A stretch of DNA of 64,000 nucleotides from Fimbriimonadaceae bacterium (GTDB lineage Bacteria > Armatimonadota > UBA10988): NCBI GenBank assembly GCA_020850355.1, contig JADZEX010000033.1, forward strand, positions 49,764-113,763, read 5' to 3'. A model generated the notes under the pieces. The model saw only the letters and a program-made list of their open reading frames with translations, was not told where the DNA came from and searched no databases. This document shows positions 8,857 through 16,743 of this stretch, piece after piece. The position numbers were made by a program, and so were the translations under genes. The first letter of the stretch is position 1. Each line of letters begins with the position of its first letter.

Positions 8857-8862
8857 TATGAT
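8857..8862 (+). promoter_or_regulatory. Possible -10 element (TATGAT)
   Basis: TATGAT lies 18 nt before the GTG start at 8881, with a GGAG ribosome site between. No convincing -35 is visible at 17 bp. Confidence 0.3.
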
Positions 8863-8880
8863 GGGCCACGGAGATCTGTC

Positions 8881-9819
8881 GTGCGTTGGATTCTCTGTGG
8901 TTGCCTGTGGGGGGCGGGGTTGGCCGCGCAAGCGGCGCCGGATGCGGTCTTGTTCGTGCGTGAGGGGCGAGTGTGGGTCTTGCCGGCGGGGGCGACCGAG
9001 CCGCGGGCGGCGCTCAGCGACGACCCCGGTTGGGTCTATGCCCAGCCGACCTGGGTCGACGCTGAGACCTACTTCGTGATGCGCCTGAAGGGCGGCGAAC
9101 TGCGGCGGTCGCAGGTCGGTATGGCGGGGCTGCCCGAAGAAGGCGAGTATCCGGCCGCTGAGGTGCAGTGGATCGCGCCGGCTGGCGGCGCCTTCAACCT
9201 CGGCGCCAGCACGGCGCAGCGGCTGCTGGCGGTGACCAAGCTCGGCGACCCGAAGGAAGGTGTCTTCAAGGCCTTCTTGACCTGCGCGCCGTGGGACGGC
9301 GACTGGCCGAAGTCGAAGGTCTACCTGACCTTTGCCGAAGAGCAGTCCCGGCTGTTGGCCCGGGTGCGCTTCGCAGCCGATGGCAAGCGGGCTTTCGTGC
9401 CGAGCTTCACCGACGCCTTTGGCGTGCCCCTGGCGCTGCTCGACGTGGCCGCCAACAAGCTGCTGACGCCCTACTGGCTGGAGCACACCTGGCTGGTCGA
9501 CCACCTCGAGAGCCCGCGCGTGAGCTGCGGCGCCTGGCTGCGCGATGGGCGTCTGGTGCTGGGGGTCGACGGCCGCGGGGTCTTCCTGCTGGACGAGGCG
9601 AGGCGGGCGGTGGTGGCCCTCGACGTCGCCGCCGACGGGCGGACCAGTCCGCACGACCTGTGCGTCGGCGCCGATGGGCGGAGCCTCTACTACGGCGTCG
9701 ACGTGACCGACGAGGATGGTCGCGACCAGAGCGAGATCCGCTACTGGAACGGTAGCGACCCGCCGGTCAAGCTGTTGGCCAACGCCGGCTGGCCCGACGC
9801 CGCTCCGGCGGCGCAGTGA
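8881..9819 (+). CDS. Secreted protein, probable beta-propeller (TolB/WD40-like)
   Basis: 312 aa from GTG 8881, chosen because CGGAG lies 8 nt before it and the sequence then starts with a clean signal peptide (RWILCGCLWGAGLAAQAA). The mature part has repeated blade-like segments such as VLFVREGRVWVLPAG, ARVRFAADGKRAFVPSF and GRSLYYGVDVTDEDGRD, the D/G-rich turns seen in TolB- and lactonase-type propellers. No catalytic motif is recognised. It precedes the M23 peptidase by 30 bp and is likely co-expressed. Confidence 0.65.
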   Translation: MRWILCGCLWGAGLAAQAAPDAVLFVREGRVWVLPAGATEPRAALSDDPGWVYAQPTWVDAETYFVMRLKGGELRRSQVGMAGLPEEGEYPAAEVQWIAPAGGAFNLGASTAQRLLAVTKLGDPKEGVFKAFLTCAPWDGDWPKSKVYLTFAEEQSRLLARVRFAADGKRAFVPSFTDAFGVPLALLDVAANKLLTPYWLEHTWLVDHLESPRVSCGAWLRDGRLVLGVDGRGVFLLDEARRAVVALDVAADGRTSPHDLCVGADGRSLYYGVDVTDEDGRDQSEIRYWNGSDPPVKLLANAGWPDAAPAAQ

Positions 9820-9849
9820 CGCCAGCCTGGTGCGATTTGGGAGAGGCTG

Positions 9850-11151
9850 ATGGCGCTGGCCTGGTCGCTCTGGCTGAGCCTGGTGGCCGCGGTCGGCCCG
9901 ACTGCGACGGTGCTGCCCGCACTGCCGGCGATGGCCGAGCCGACGGTGCTGCTGCAGGGCGAAGTGCGCACCGCGCGGTCGGTCGGCGGCCGGGTCGAGC
10001 TGCTGCTGCGCGCCATCGGCCTTGACGATCAGCCGCCCCGGGAGCTGGCCACGCCGCTGCCAGTGCTGCTGCTGACGGGGCCCTTGGCCAGTCGGTGGGC
10101 CAGCGCCTGGGGCAACCCGGCTGACCTGCAGCCGGGCGCTGGCGTGGCGCTCCGCCTGGCCGCGACCGCCGCCGAGCCCCCGGCACTGCTGCCGCCGGTC
10201 GCCCTGGCGGTGCAGCGCGGGCCGGTCTGGCAGGCCCTCGACGAGCGGACCGCCGCCGGCCCGCCGGCCGAAGCCGACGGCATCACCAAGCTGGCGGTGA
10301 CGGTGCCACTGGTCTTCCCGGTGCTGGGCCGCGTCGACCTCAGCGACACCTTCCTGGCGGCTCGCGACGGCGGTCGGCGGCGGCATCACGGACAGGACCT
10401 GATGGCCCCCAAAATGCGCCCACTGCTGGCCTGCTTCGACGGCCTGGCCTACCCCCGGCGGGGGCGCGAGGCGGGCGGGAGTTGCTCGCTGGTGCTGCGC
10501 GGCGACAACGGCTGGGAGGCCTTCTACGTCCACGTCAACAACGACACCCCCGGCACCGACGACGGCCTGGGTGGGGCGGTCTACGCCTTTCCCGAGCGGA
10601 TCGCCGACGACGGCACCCGGGTCGCGGCCGGCGAGCTGATCGGCTGGGTCGGCGACAGCGGCAACGCTGAACAGACCGCTTCGCACTGTCACTTCGAGCT
10701 GGCCAACGGCGCGACCCGGGTGGTCTACAACGCCTTCCCGTCACTGCGCGCGGCGACCCGCCTGGCGCAGCCGCGGTCGCTGCTGCCGGCCGTCACGGCC
10801 GCGTTGCCGGCCGGCGAACAGGACTGGGACGGCGTGCTGCTGCCGCCAGCCACGGCGGACGGCCCCCCGCGGCTCTGTGTCCGCGCCACGCGCCAGGCCA
10901 AGGGCTGCCAGCCGACCCTGGTGCCGTTGACCGTGCCGGTCGACCTGCCGGCGGAGCTGCCCTGCGAAGTGCTCGGACAACCCGGCCTGCCGGCCCCGCG
11001 CGAGCTGCTCGCCGCCGGCGCCGCGGTGGTCCTGCGCGGCCGCCTGGCGACCGGCGTCCTGCGCCCGACAGCGGCCTGGGTCGAGGCCGTCGGCCTGGTC
11101 GCCACGCCAGCGCTGCAAGCAGCCTTGAGCGCCGACCGGCCGGAGCGCTGA
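9850..11151 (+). CDS. Secreted M23-family metallopeptidase
   Basis: 433 aa. Signal-like N-terminus (LAWSLWLSLVAAVG). The central domain carries RHHGQDLMAPK (His180 and Asp183, the HxxxD zinc ligands) and SHCHFEL (HxH), with YVHVNND between, which is the full LAS/M23 set. These enzymes cut peptide cross-links in peptidoglycan. The N-terminal 140 and C-terminal 120 residues look like beta-rich accessory regions and are not assigned. The gene ends 4 bp from the convergent gene at 11156, so the two may share transcript ends. Confidence 0.85.
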   Translation: MALAWSLWLSLVAAVGPTATVLPALPAMAEPTVLLQGEVRTARSVGGRVELLLRAIGLDDQPPRELATPLPVLLLTGPLASRWASAWGNPADLQPGAGVALRLAATAAEPPALLPPVALAVQRGPVWQALDERTAAGPPAEADGITKLAVTVPLVFPVLGRVDLSDTFLAARDGGRRRHHGQDLMAPKMRPLLACFDGLAYPRRGREAGGSCSLVLRGDNGWEAFYVHVNNDTPGTDDGLGGAVYAFPERIADDGTRVAAGELIGWVGDSGNAEQTASHCHFELANGATRVVYNAFPSLRAATRLAQPRSLLPAVTAALPAGEQDWDGVLLPPATADGPPRLCVRATRQAKGCQPTLVPLTVPVDLPAELPCEVLGQPGLPAPRELLAAGAAVVLRGRLATGVLRPTAAWVEAVGLVATPALQAALSADRPER

Positions 11152-11155
11152 CCGC

Positions 11156-13282
11156 CTACGGCGCGACGTAGACCTCTCCCGGAGCGAGCTGCCGCCAGGC
11201 GCCAGCGATCCATCCGGCGGCCGGCGCGTTGCTGAGGTTGGCGGCGACCTGCTGGCCGCGGAAGCTGGCGCAGAGCACCCCCGGGGCGGGTTCGCTGGTT
11301 TGCAGGGTGGTCACGGCGGTGGCGTTGGCGGTCTGACCGGGCAGCAGCAGCAGGGCCTGGCTGGTCAGCAGCCGGCCGGCCGGCACCGCGCCGAGGTCGC
11401 GCTGGTAGCAGCCAGCCACGGCCTGTTCCAGGCGGGCCCGCTGGTAGCGGTGGGCGGCCCAGTAGTGCAGCCGCCCGCCGCTGCCGACGATGCCGAGGCG
11501 CTGATCGACATTGACCCAGGCCGAGTCCAGCGGCTGCCAGGCATCGGGCGCGGCCGTGGCGCCTGGGACCTCGAGCCAGCCGAAGCTGCCGCGTAGCCGG
11601 CGGACGTTGGGGTGCAGCGGGCCGGCGTCTTCGTTCAGCAGCGTCACCAGCCCGGTGGCCAGCTCGCGAACCGTCACCGCCTGCCGCGCGGCCAGGCGCT
11701 CCAGGTAGAGCACCGGCAGGCCCGGCAGGCTGACCAACGCCAGGCGCTGTTCCAGCCGCCCCTGGCAGCGGCTGACCACCGCACTGACAGCGATCTGGTC
11801 GGGGCCGGGTACCACTATCTTCGAGACCACCCGCGGCGCATCGTCGGGCGCCTCGGCGATGGCGATCCGCCCGATCAGGCCGCGTTCGCTGGGGCTGGTC
11901 AGCCAGGTATCGCCGTTCGCCCAGACCAGGCCCATGACGCCATTGGCCCAGGTGAAGCTGGCGGCCTTGGGCCCGCTGCGGTGCAGCGCGAAACCGCCCT
12001 TCTCAAAGACCTGCACGCCTGCTTGAGCGCGGTCGTAGGCGGCGGCGTGGAGTGGCTGCGGGCCGTCGCCAGCCAGCCGGTGCAGCAGCACCAGCTCGGC
12101 GTAGCGCGCGATCATCTCCTCTTCGGCATTCGGGTAGTTGAACTCCCGCGCGTCGTACAGCCGTCCGTCGTCGAAGCGGCGGTGCATCCGGCCGAGGTTG
12201 TCGAGGCAGGCCTGTTCGAGATAGGCTGAGGCGGGCTCGCCGCCGAGCACGCTGAGCAGCGCCGAGAGCAGCAACGGCACGTCCAGCCGGTGCGGCCACC
12301 AGTCCTGGCCGTTGACGTACAGACAGCCCCCATCGCGGGCAGTCAGGCGACGCAGCACCGCCGCGGTCTCGCCAGCGTTGAAGAAGCAGGCGGCCGGGAC
12401 CGGCCGGCCGGCGTGGAGATAGAGCAGCGCATTGCGCAGGTTCAGCGCGCTGGTCGAGAGATAGTCAGGATGCACCCGGCCGTGGTTCTCCAGCGTGAAG
12501 TCGTCGTGGATCGTCACCACGCTGAGCCGCTCGCGCAGCGGCCGGCCGTCAACCACCCGCGTCGAATCGCGGTCGGCGGCTCGCACGAAGCCGTTGAGCA
12601 TGTAGACGATGGCCCGCTCTTGCCAGGCCGCCGCGTGCGGATGCTGCGGCCAGGCGACCGCCGCCAGGGCCAGGACCTCGGAGTTCCAGGCGTTCTCCTC
12701 GGCTTTGGTGTCGCCCACCACGCCGTGGTCGGGCGGACGGGTCAGGAAGCGGTCGGCCTCGTGAGCCACAGCGCGGGCGACCAGGCGGCGGGTCTCGGCG
12801 TCGAGCAGATCGTCGGCCAGCCAGGCGGCCTGGCCAGCGATGGCGGCCCAGAACGCCGACTGCCAGGCGTCGCCCCAGGGCTGGCCATCACCGGTGCGCC
12901 CCCCATTGGCCCGGTGCGTGGCGCCGAGATAGCGCAACAGACCGCGCAAGTCGACCACCGCCTGGTCTCGCGAGCAACCGGTCAGCGCGGCGTCCCAGGC
13001 CTCGAGCAACAGCACGGCGTACCCCAACGCCACGGTGGCGTTCTGCCGCACGGCATGCTCGTTGTGGTCGTCGCGCTTGTGGAACCGCCCGCCCGGCACA
13101 CTCGGCGCCTCCCTGATCCGGGGCGCGGTCAGCCGCAGATACCGCGCCAACCGCGCCTGCGCCTCCCGCGCCAGCGGCGTCCAAGGCCCCAAGGCGACCC
13201 GTGGAGCCGGCCCCACACGGTCCAGCCCACCCTCCCCGGCCGTGGCAACCAGCGCGAAGGCAAGCAAAGGGGTCAGGACCAT
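11156..13282 (-). CDS. Secreted alpha/alpha-toroid protein, polysaccharide-lyase-like (unconfirmed)
   Basis: 708 aa. Residues about 30-420 are helix-rich with Trp/His/Asn motifs typical of (alpha/alpha)6 toroids (HKRDDHNEHAVRQNA, TIHDDFTLENHGRVHPDY, DWWPHRLDVPLLLS). The rest is strand-rich, as in heparinase or alginate lyase families. I cannot name a family. Oddity: the start codon and first codons (ATG GTC CTG ACC CCT TT) lie inside a repeat that recurs 75 bp upstream, so the true start may differ; the hydrophobic stretch LTPLLAFALVATAG would act as a short signal. Last gene of the 15223-to-11156 operon. Confidence 0.6.
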   Translation of the reverse strand: MVLTPLLAFALVATAGEGGLDRVGPAPRVALGPWTPLAREAQARLARYLRLTAPRIREAPSVPGGRFHKRDDHNEHAVRQNATVALGYAVLLLEAWDAALTGCSRDQAVVDLRGLLRYLGATHRANGGRTGDGQPWGDAWQSAFWAAIAGQAAWLADDLLDAETRRLVARAVAHEADRFLTRPPDHGVVGDTKAEENAWNSEVLALAAVAWPQHPHAAAWQERAIVYMLNGFVRAADRDSTRVVDGRPLRERLSVVTIHDDFTLENHGRVHPDYLSTSALNLRNALLYLHAGRPVPAACFFNAGETAAVLRRLTARDGGCLYVNGQDWWPHRLDVPLLLSALLSVLGGEPASAYLEQACLDNLGRMHRRFDDGRLYDAREFNYPNAEEEMIARYAELVLLHRLAGDGPQPLHAAAYDRAQAGVQVFEKGGFALHRSGPKAASFTWANGVMGLVWANGDTWLTSPSERGLIGRIAIAEAPDDAPRVVSKIVVPGPDQIAVSAVVSRCQGRLEQRLALVSLPGLPVLYLERLAARQAVTVRELATGLVTLLNEDAGPLHPNVRRLRGSFGWLEVPGATAAPDAWQPLDSAWVNVDQRLGIVGSGGRLHYWAAHRYQRARLEQAVAGCYQRDLGAVPAGRLLTSQALLLLPGQTANATAVTTLQTSEPAPGVLCASFRGQQVAANLSNAPAAGWIAGAWRQLAPGEVYVAP

Positions 13283-13414
13283 TTTCTGATCACCTCAGTC
13301 CAGCGGCAGGCCCGCGAGGCTGGTCACCCAGTCCCACAGAAAAGGGGTCAGGACCATTTTCTGAATCTTACTGCAACTGCAGGCCCGTGACGCTGGTCAC
13401 CCAGTTCCAGGCGG
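13266..13414. repeat. 75-bp imperfect tandem duplication carrying a gene tail
   Basis: Motif AAAGGGGTCAGGACCATTTT plus CTGA occurs at 13266-13289 and again at 13341-13364. Each copy is followed (plus strand) by a related tail: CAGGCCCGCGAGGCTGGTCA versus CAGGCCCGTGACGCTGGTCA. Read on the minus strand, both tails encode a C-terminus: LWDWVTSLAGLPLD-stop (13295-13339) and AWNWVTSVTGLQLQ-stop, the real end of the esterase gene. The extra copy looks like the tail of a lost paralogue. Confidence 0.85.
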
Positions 13415-14264
13415 TCTGCCGGGCCGGGCTGGGGCGCAGCAACCAGCGGTCGGTGTGGGGGTGGATGGCCAGGTCGTTGGGGAACGGGCCGAGGATCTGC
13501 GACACCGGGACATCGAGGAAGGTGAAGCTGGCCAGGTCGACCCGGCCGGTGAGGTAGTCGCGGAGGCCGGCGGTGCCGCCGTTCTGGCAGACCAACGCCG
13601 GCCGGCCGGCGTGGCGCTGCAGGCGTGCCGTGGCGGCGGCGCGGTAGGTGGCGAGCGGCGCGCCCCAGGTGGTGCCGCCCCACTCCCGTTCGCCGTCGTA
13701 ATGGTCGTGGCTCACCAGCCCGCACCAGAGTGGGGCGATGCGGTCGTCGTGCAGGCCGAGGTAGTTGACGCCGATGGCGCCGCGCGAGAAGCCGCACAGC
13801 AGCACGCGGGCCGGGTCACCGCCCCAGGCCGCGCAGCTCCGTGGCACCTCGCGCCGGGCGTAATCGAGGGTCGCGCCGACGTCGCCCCACCAGGTCTCCT
13901 GGTTGCGCTGGTGGTCGGCCGCGACGTAGGGCAGCACCAGCCAGATGGCCCGTCCGGCGGTCAGTCCGTAGCCCAGCGCGGCGCCCTCGACGAGGCCGCT
14001 GGAGCCGAGCGTCGGCGCCTGATTGCCGGTGTACTCGACGACCACCGGCCAACGCTGCCCGGCGGCGACGGCGGCCGCGGTCCAAGCGGGCGGCAGGTAG
14101 AGCAGGTGGTGTACCGCCGTGCCAGCGTACTCCGGCGCGGTCACGCTGACGCGCTGCCCGGCGGCGGGCGGCCCGGCGCCCAGCGGCGGCACCGTCAGAT
14201 CCCCCGGCGCGGCCAGTAGCAGAGCGCTCCAGAGCGGGTGGAGCAGGGGCAGCGCGGCGATCAT
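13368..14264 (-). CDS. Secreted alpha/beta-hydrolase, esterase-like
   Basis: 298 aa from ATG 14264, which overlaps the upstream stop (ATGA). Signal: MIAALPLLHPLWSALLLAAPG. The nucleophile elbow CGFSRGAIG (G-x-S-x-G) and the HGS-like region VVVEYTGNQAP indicate an alpha/beta hydrolase of the PhaC-depolymerase or feruloyl-esterase style; IHPHTDRWLL near the end could supply the catalytic His. Substrate unknown. The last codons are duplicated just downstream of the stop. Confidence 0.78.
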   Translation of the reverse strand: MIAALPLLHPLWSALLLAAPGDLTVPPLGAGPPAAGQRVSVTAPEYAGTAVHHLLYLPPAWTAAAVAAGQRWPVVVEYTGNQAPTLGSSGLVEGAALGYGLTAGRAIWLVLPYVAADHQRNQETWWGDVGATLDYARREVPRSCAAWGGDPARVLLCGFSRGAIGVNYLGLHDDRIAPLWCGLVSHDHYDGEREWGGTTWGAPLATYRAAATARLQRHAGRPALVCQNGGTAGLRDYLTGRVDLASFTFLDVPVSQILGPFPNDLAIHPHTDRWLLRPSPARQTAWNWVTSVTGLQLQ

Positions 14265-15223
14265 TCGGGCCGCCGTAGCGCCGCCAGCCACTCGGCAGCC
14301 TGTTGTGGCGTCGGGTGACGCGGCGTGTCGCGCAGGCGCCATTCGACCTGCAACCAGGGCTGCTCACCGGCCCGAGCGACCGGTGAGGTGTGCTCCAGCT
14401 CCAGGTAGCCAACCACCCCGGCTGGGCGCGATCCATCGGGTTCGGGGCTGGCATAGATCTGGGCGCGGCTGCCCAGCGCCCAGGTGCGGTCGCCCGAGGC
14501 GGCCACGGTGCGCAGACTGAAGAAGCTGCGGCCGACGGTCACGGCGAGGCTTTCGGCGTCGACGAAGCTCTTCTGCGCGACGCCGCCGAGGCGCTGGAAC
14601 TGCAGCACGCGGCCGTCGCGCCGCGGCGCGGGGAGGGCCGGGTTGGGGCCGTTGTGGACGCCGTCGCCGCCGGCATCGGGAGCCAGGCGGGCCCAGACCG
14701 TGGCGACCGGCGGGACCTGCGCAATCGACCAGACCCCCAGCCCGCTGAGGTCGGCACCGTCGTGCGGCAGCAGCCGCGAGGTCAGCGTCACCGCCGTGCC
14801 CGCGGCGGACAGTTGGATCAGCCGCTCGGCGCGGCAGCCGTGGCCGTCGACCAGCGGCCCCTGCACCAGCAGGCCGTCCGGCCGGGCGGTGCAGGTGTAA
14901 GCCTGGCTGCTGCTGTCGCCCGGCGGCGGCCAGCCCTTGGCCCGCCGCGGCCAGCCGTCCTGCGGCCAGACCCAGACCTTCTCGCCACCCCAGTTCGGCC
15001 AGCCGGCGGCGTCCCAGACCGTGCCATCGGGCCGGCGGCCGATCCAGAGGACGTTCTCCCGGCCGACGAAACCGTAGCGCAAGACACGGCCCAGCCGCGG
15101 CACGAAGATCAGCTCGACCTGCGGGTTGGCGAGGCGCCAGGCGGGCCCGAGGCCCTCCCAGTCGTCCACCGCCGTCGGCGCCACCGGCGTGGCCAGCAGG
15201 GTCAGGGCAGTCCAGAACAGCAT
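14261..15223 (-). CDS. DUF4380-like secreted protein (mutarotase-like fold)
   Basis: 320 aa from ATG 15223 (GGAG 8 nt upstream) with signal MLFWTALTLLATPVAPTAV. LANPQVELIFVPRLGRVLRYGF and NWGGEKVWVWPQDGWP are the hallmarks of DUF4380 proteins, which have a galactose-mutarotase-like beta-sandwich and often sit in polysaccharide loci. Enzymatic activity in the family is not established as far as I know. Probably first gene of the three-gene operon, coupled to the esterase. Confidence 0.78.
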   Translation of the reverse strand: MLFWTALTLLATPVAPTAVDDWEGLGPAWRLANPQVELIFVPRLGRVLRYGFVGRENVLWIGRRPDGTVWDAAGWPNWGGEKVWVWPQDGWPRRAKGWPPPGDSSSQAYTCTARPDGLLVQGPLVDGHGCRAERLIQLSAAGTAVTLTSRLLPHDGADLSGLGVWSIAQVPPVATVWARLAPDAGGDGVHNGPNPALPAPRRDGRVLQFQRLGGVAQKSFVDAESLAVTVGRSFFSLRTVAASGDRTWALGSRAQIYASPEPDGSRPAGVVGYLELEHTSPVARAGEQPWLQVEWRLRDTPRHPTPQQAAEWLAALRRPE

Positions 15224-15289
15224 CGTGCGGCTCCGCCGGAGGCGTTCGGGCAAGGGACGGGGGATCCTGCCGCGACGGCTGGCACCGGT

Positions 15290-15559
15290 CTACCTTCGCC
15301 GGTAGGCATCCCGGCGGTGGCCGACCCAGGTGATGGTCACTTGGCGGCTCCGGTCGTCCACAAGGTACACGACGCGCTACTCACTCCACCGCAGACGATA
15401 GCGCGGCGGCTCCCCGCGTAGCTTGCGCCCGAGCGGCGGCGCGGGGCGGGGCTCCTGGGCCAATGCTCGGATGGCCGCGACCAGTTCGCTGCGCACTTCT
15501 CGGGGGAGGTCGGCGAGCTGCCGTTCGGCGGGGCGGAGGATCCGCAAGTCGTAGGCCAC
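15290..15559 (-). pseudogene. RelE/ParE-type toxin interrupted by TAG
   Basis: From GTG 15559 the frame encodes YDLRILRPAERQLADLP and GRKLRGEPPRYRLRW, then TAG at 15377-15379, then continues in frame RVVYLVDDRSRQVTITWVGH to the true end at 15290. RelE toxins normally read YRLRxGxYRVVY at this place, so the amber most likely replaced a Tyr codon (TAC/TAT). Full length would be 89 aa, normal for the family. The truncated 60-aa product lacks the C-terminal catalytic strand, so the toxin is probably inactive. Confidence 0.85.
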
Positions 15560-15563
15560 TGAC

Positions 15564-15815
15564 CTAGGTCTCGGCGAGGCGGCGCTCCGCCGCGGCCCAC
15601 GGCACGGGCTGCTCCCCGCGCTCCTGGACTGCCGCCTCGGCCGCCAGCGAGGCTGCCAGCAGGTCAGCATCCTCCTGTGCGTCGAGCTCCTCCAGACGCG
15701 CCAGGTCGTCGAGCGGCACCACGGCCAACTGCAGCCCTTCGCGCTGCACGACCGCCCGCCCACCAGCCGCCACCGTGCGACAGGCCGCCTCGAAATCCGC
15801 CATCGGTTGCGCCAT
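15564..15815 (-). CDS. Phd/YefM-like antitoxin
   Basis: 83 aa from ATG 15815 with GGAGG upstream. The pattern DFEAACRTVAAGGRAVVQREGLQLAVVPLDDLARLEELD is the Phd/YefM N-terminal dimerisation and DNA-binding fold (operator binding and autoregulation), followed by a variable toxin-binding tail. It ends 4 bp before the GTG of the broken toxin, the usual antitoxin-toxin order. With the toxin damaged the antitoxin may persist as a relic. Confidence 0.8.
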   Translation of the reverse strand: MAQPMADFEAACRTVAAGGRAVVQREGLQLAVVPLDDLARLEELDAQEDADLLAASLAAEAAVQERGEQPVPWAAAERRLAET

Positions 15816-15846
15816 CGTCCTGCCTCCGACCCCGCGCCTGTCGAGT

Positions 15847-15852
15847 AGTATA
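15847..15852 (-). promoter_or_regulatory. -10 element for the toxin-antitoxin operon
   Basis: TATACT on the minus strand, about 32 nt before the antitoxin ATG and compatible with a 25-nt leader containing GGAGG. No good -35 is visible, as is common for autoregulated TA promoters. Confidence 0.45.
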
Positions 15853-15960
15853 AAGCAACCCCGCCGGGCGCTGCCACTGCTCGTCCCGCCGGGAACTTCC
15901 AGCCCGCCCTCGACGCTGTCATCCTTGGTGACGCCGCCACCGGATCGCGGCGGAGGGCAA

Positions 15961-16743
15961 ATGAGCGAGAGCGAGTCCGCCCGGACCGCGCTGTTGCGCG
16001 TCGAGGGGTTGTCGAAGTCGTACCGCCGGCTGTTGGCCGTCAGCGAGCTCAGCTTCGAGGTCCACAGTGGCGAGTTGCTGGGGCTGCTGGGCCCTAACGG
16101 CGCCGGCAAGACGACCGTGCTGCGGTGCATTGCCGGGATCATCCGACCGTCGGCCGGGCGGATCACCATCGGTGGCCAGGATCTGGCGCGAGAGCCGCTG
16201 GCCGCCAAGCAGCAGTTGGCCTTCGTGCCGGAGGTGCCGAATCCGTACGAGCTGCTGACCGTCGGCGAGCACCTCGAGTTTGTCGCCCGCGTCTTTGGCC
16301 TGGCCGACGGGGCACCGCAGCGGGCGGCCGAGCTGCTGCAGCGGCTGGACCTGCTCGAGAAGCGCGACGAGCTGGTGCAGACGCTGTCGAAGGGCATGAA
16401 GCAGAAGCTGATGATCGCCTGCGGCTTCGTTCACGACCCGCAGGTGATCCTGTTGGACGAGCCGATCATCGGGATCGACCCGCGCGGGCAGCGGGCCATC
16501 AAGGACCTGCTCGACGAGGCGCGGCGGGCCGGCAAGGCCATCCTGATCAGCACCCACATTCTGGCGACCGCCGAGGAGCTCTGCGACTCCGTGCTGATAC
16601 TGAATCGCGGACGCAAACTGGTGATGGGCACCCTGGCCGACTTGCAGGAATCGTTGAAGATGAGCGCCGACGCGACGCTCGAGGAGCTGTTCCTGGAGTT
16701 GACCGAACCGGAGGAACCCGATGCGGCTGCTGCTTCAGCATAG
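15961..16743 (+). CDS. ABC transporter ATP-binding protein
   Basis: 260 aa from ATG 15961 (CGGAGGG just upstream); the longer ORF is antisense to the antitoxin. Walker A GPNGAGKTT, Q-loop region FVPEVPNPYELLT, signature LSKGMKQKL (variant of LSGGQ), Walker B VILLDEPIIGID and switch His in ISTH are all present. The FVPE(V/D) and LSKGMKQK pattern is typical of exporters of the CcmA/EcsA/NatA class. It overlaps its permease gene by 23 bp, so the two form one transporter. Confidence 0.92.
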   Translation: MSESESARTALLRVEGLSKSYRRLLAVSELSFEVHSGELLGLLGPNGAGKTTVLRCIAGIIRPSAGRITIGGQDLAREPLAAKQQLAFVPEVPNPYELLTVGEHLEFVARVFGLADGAPQRAAELLQRLDLLEKRDELVQTLSKGMKQKLMIACGFVHDPQVILLDEPIIGIDPRGQRAIKDLLDEARRAGKAILISTHILATAEELCDSVLILNRGRKLVMGTLADLQESLKMSADATLEELFLELTEPEEPDAAAASA

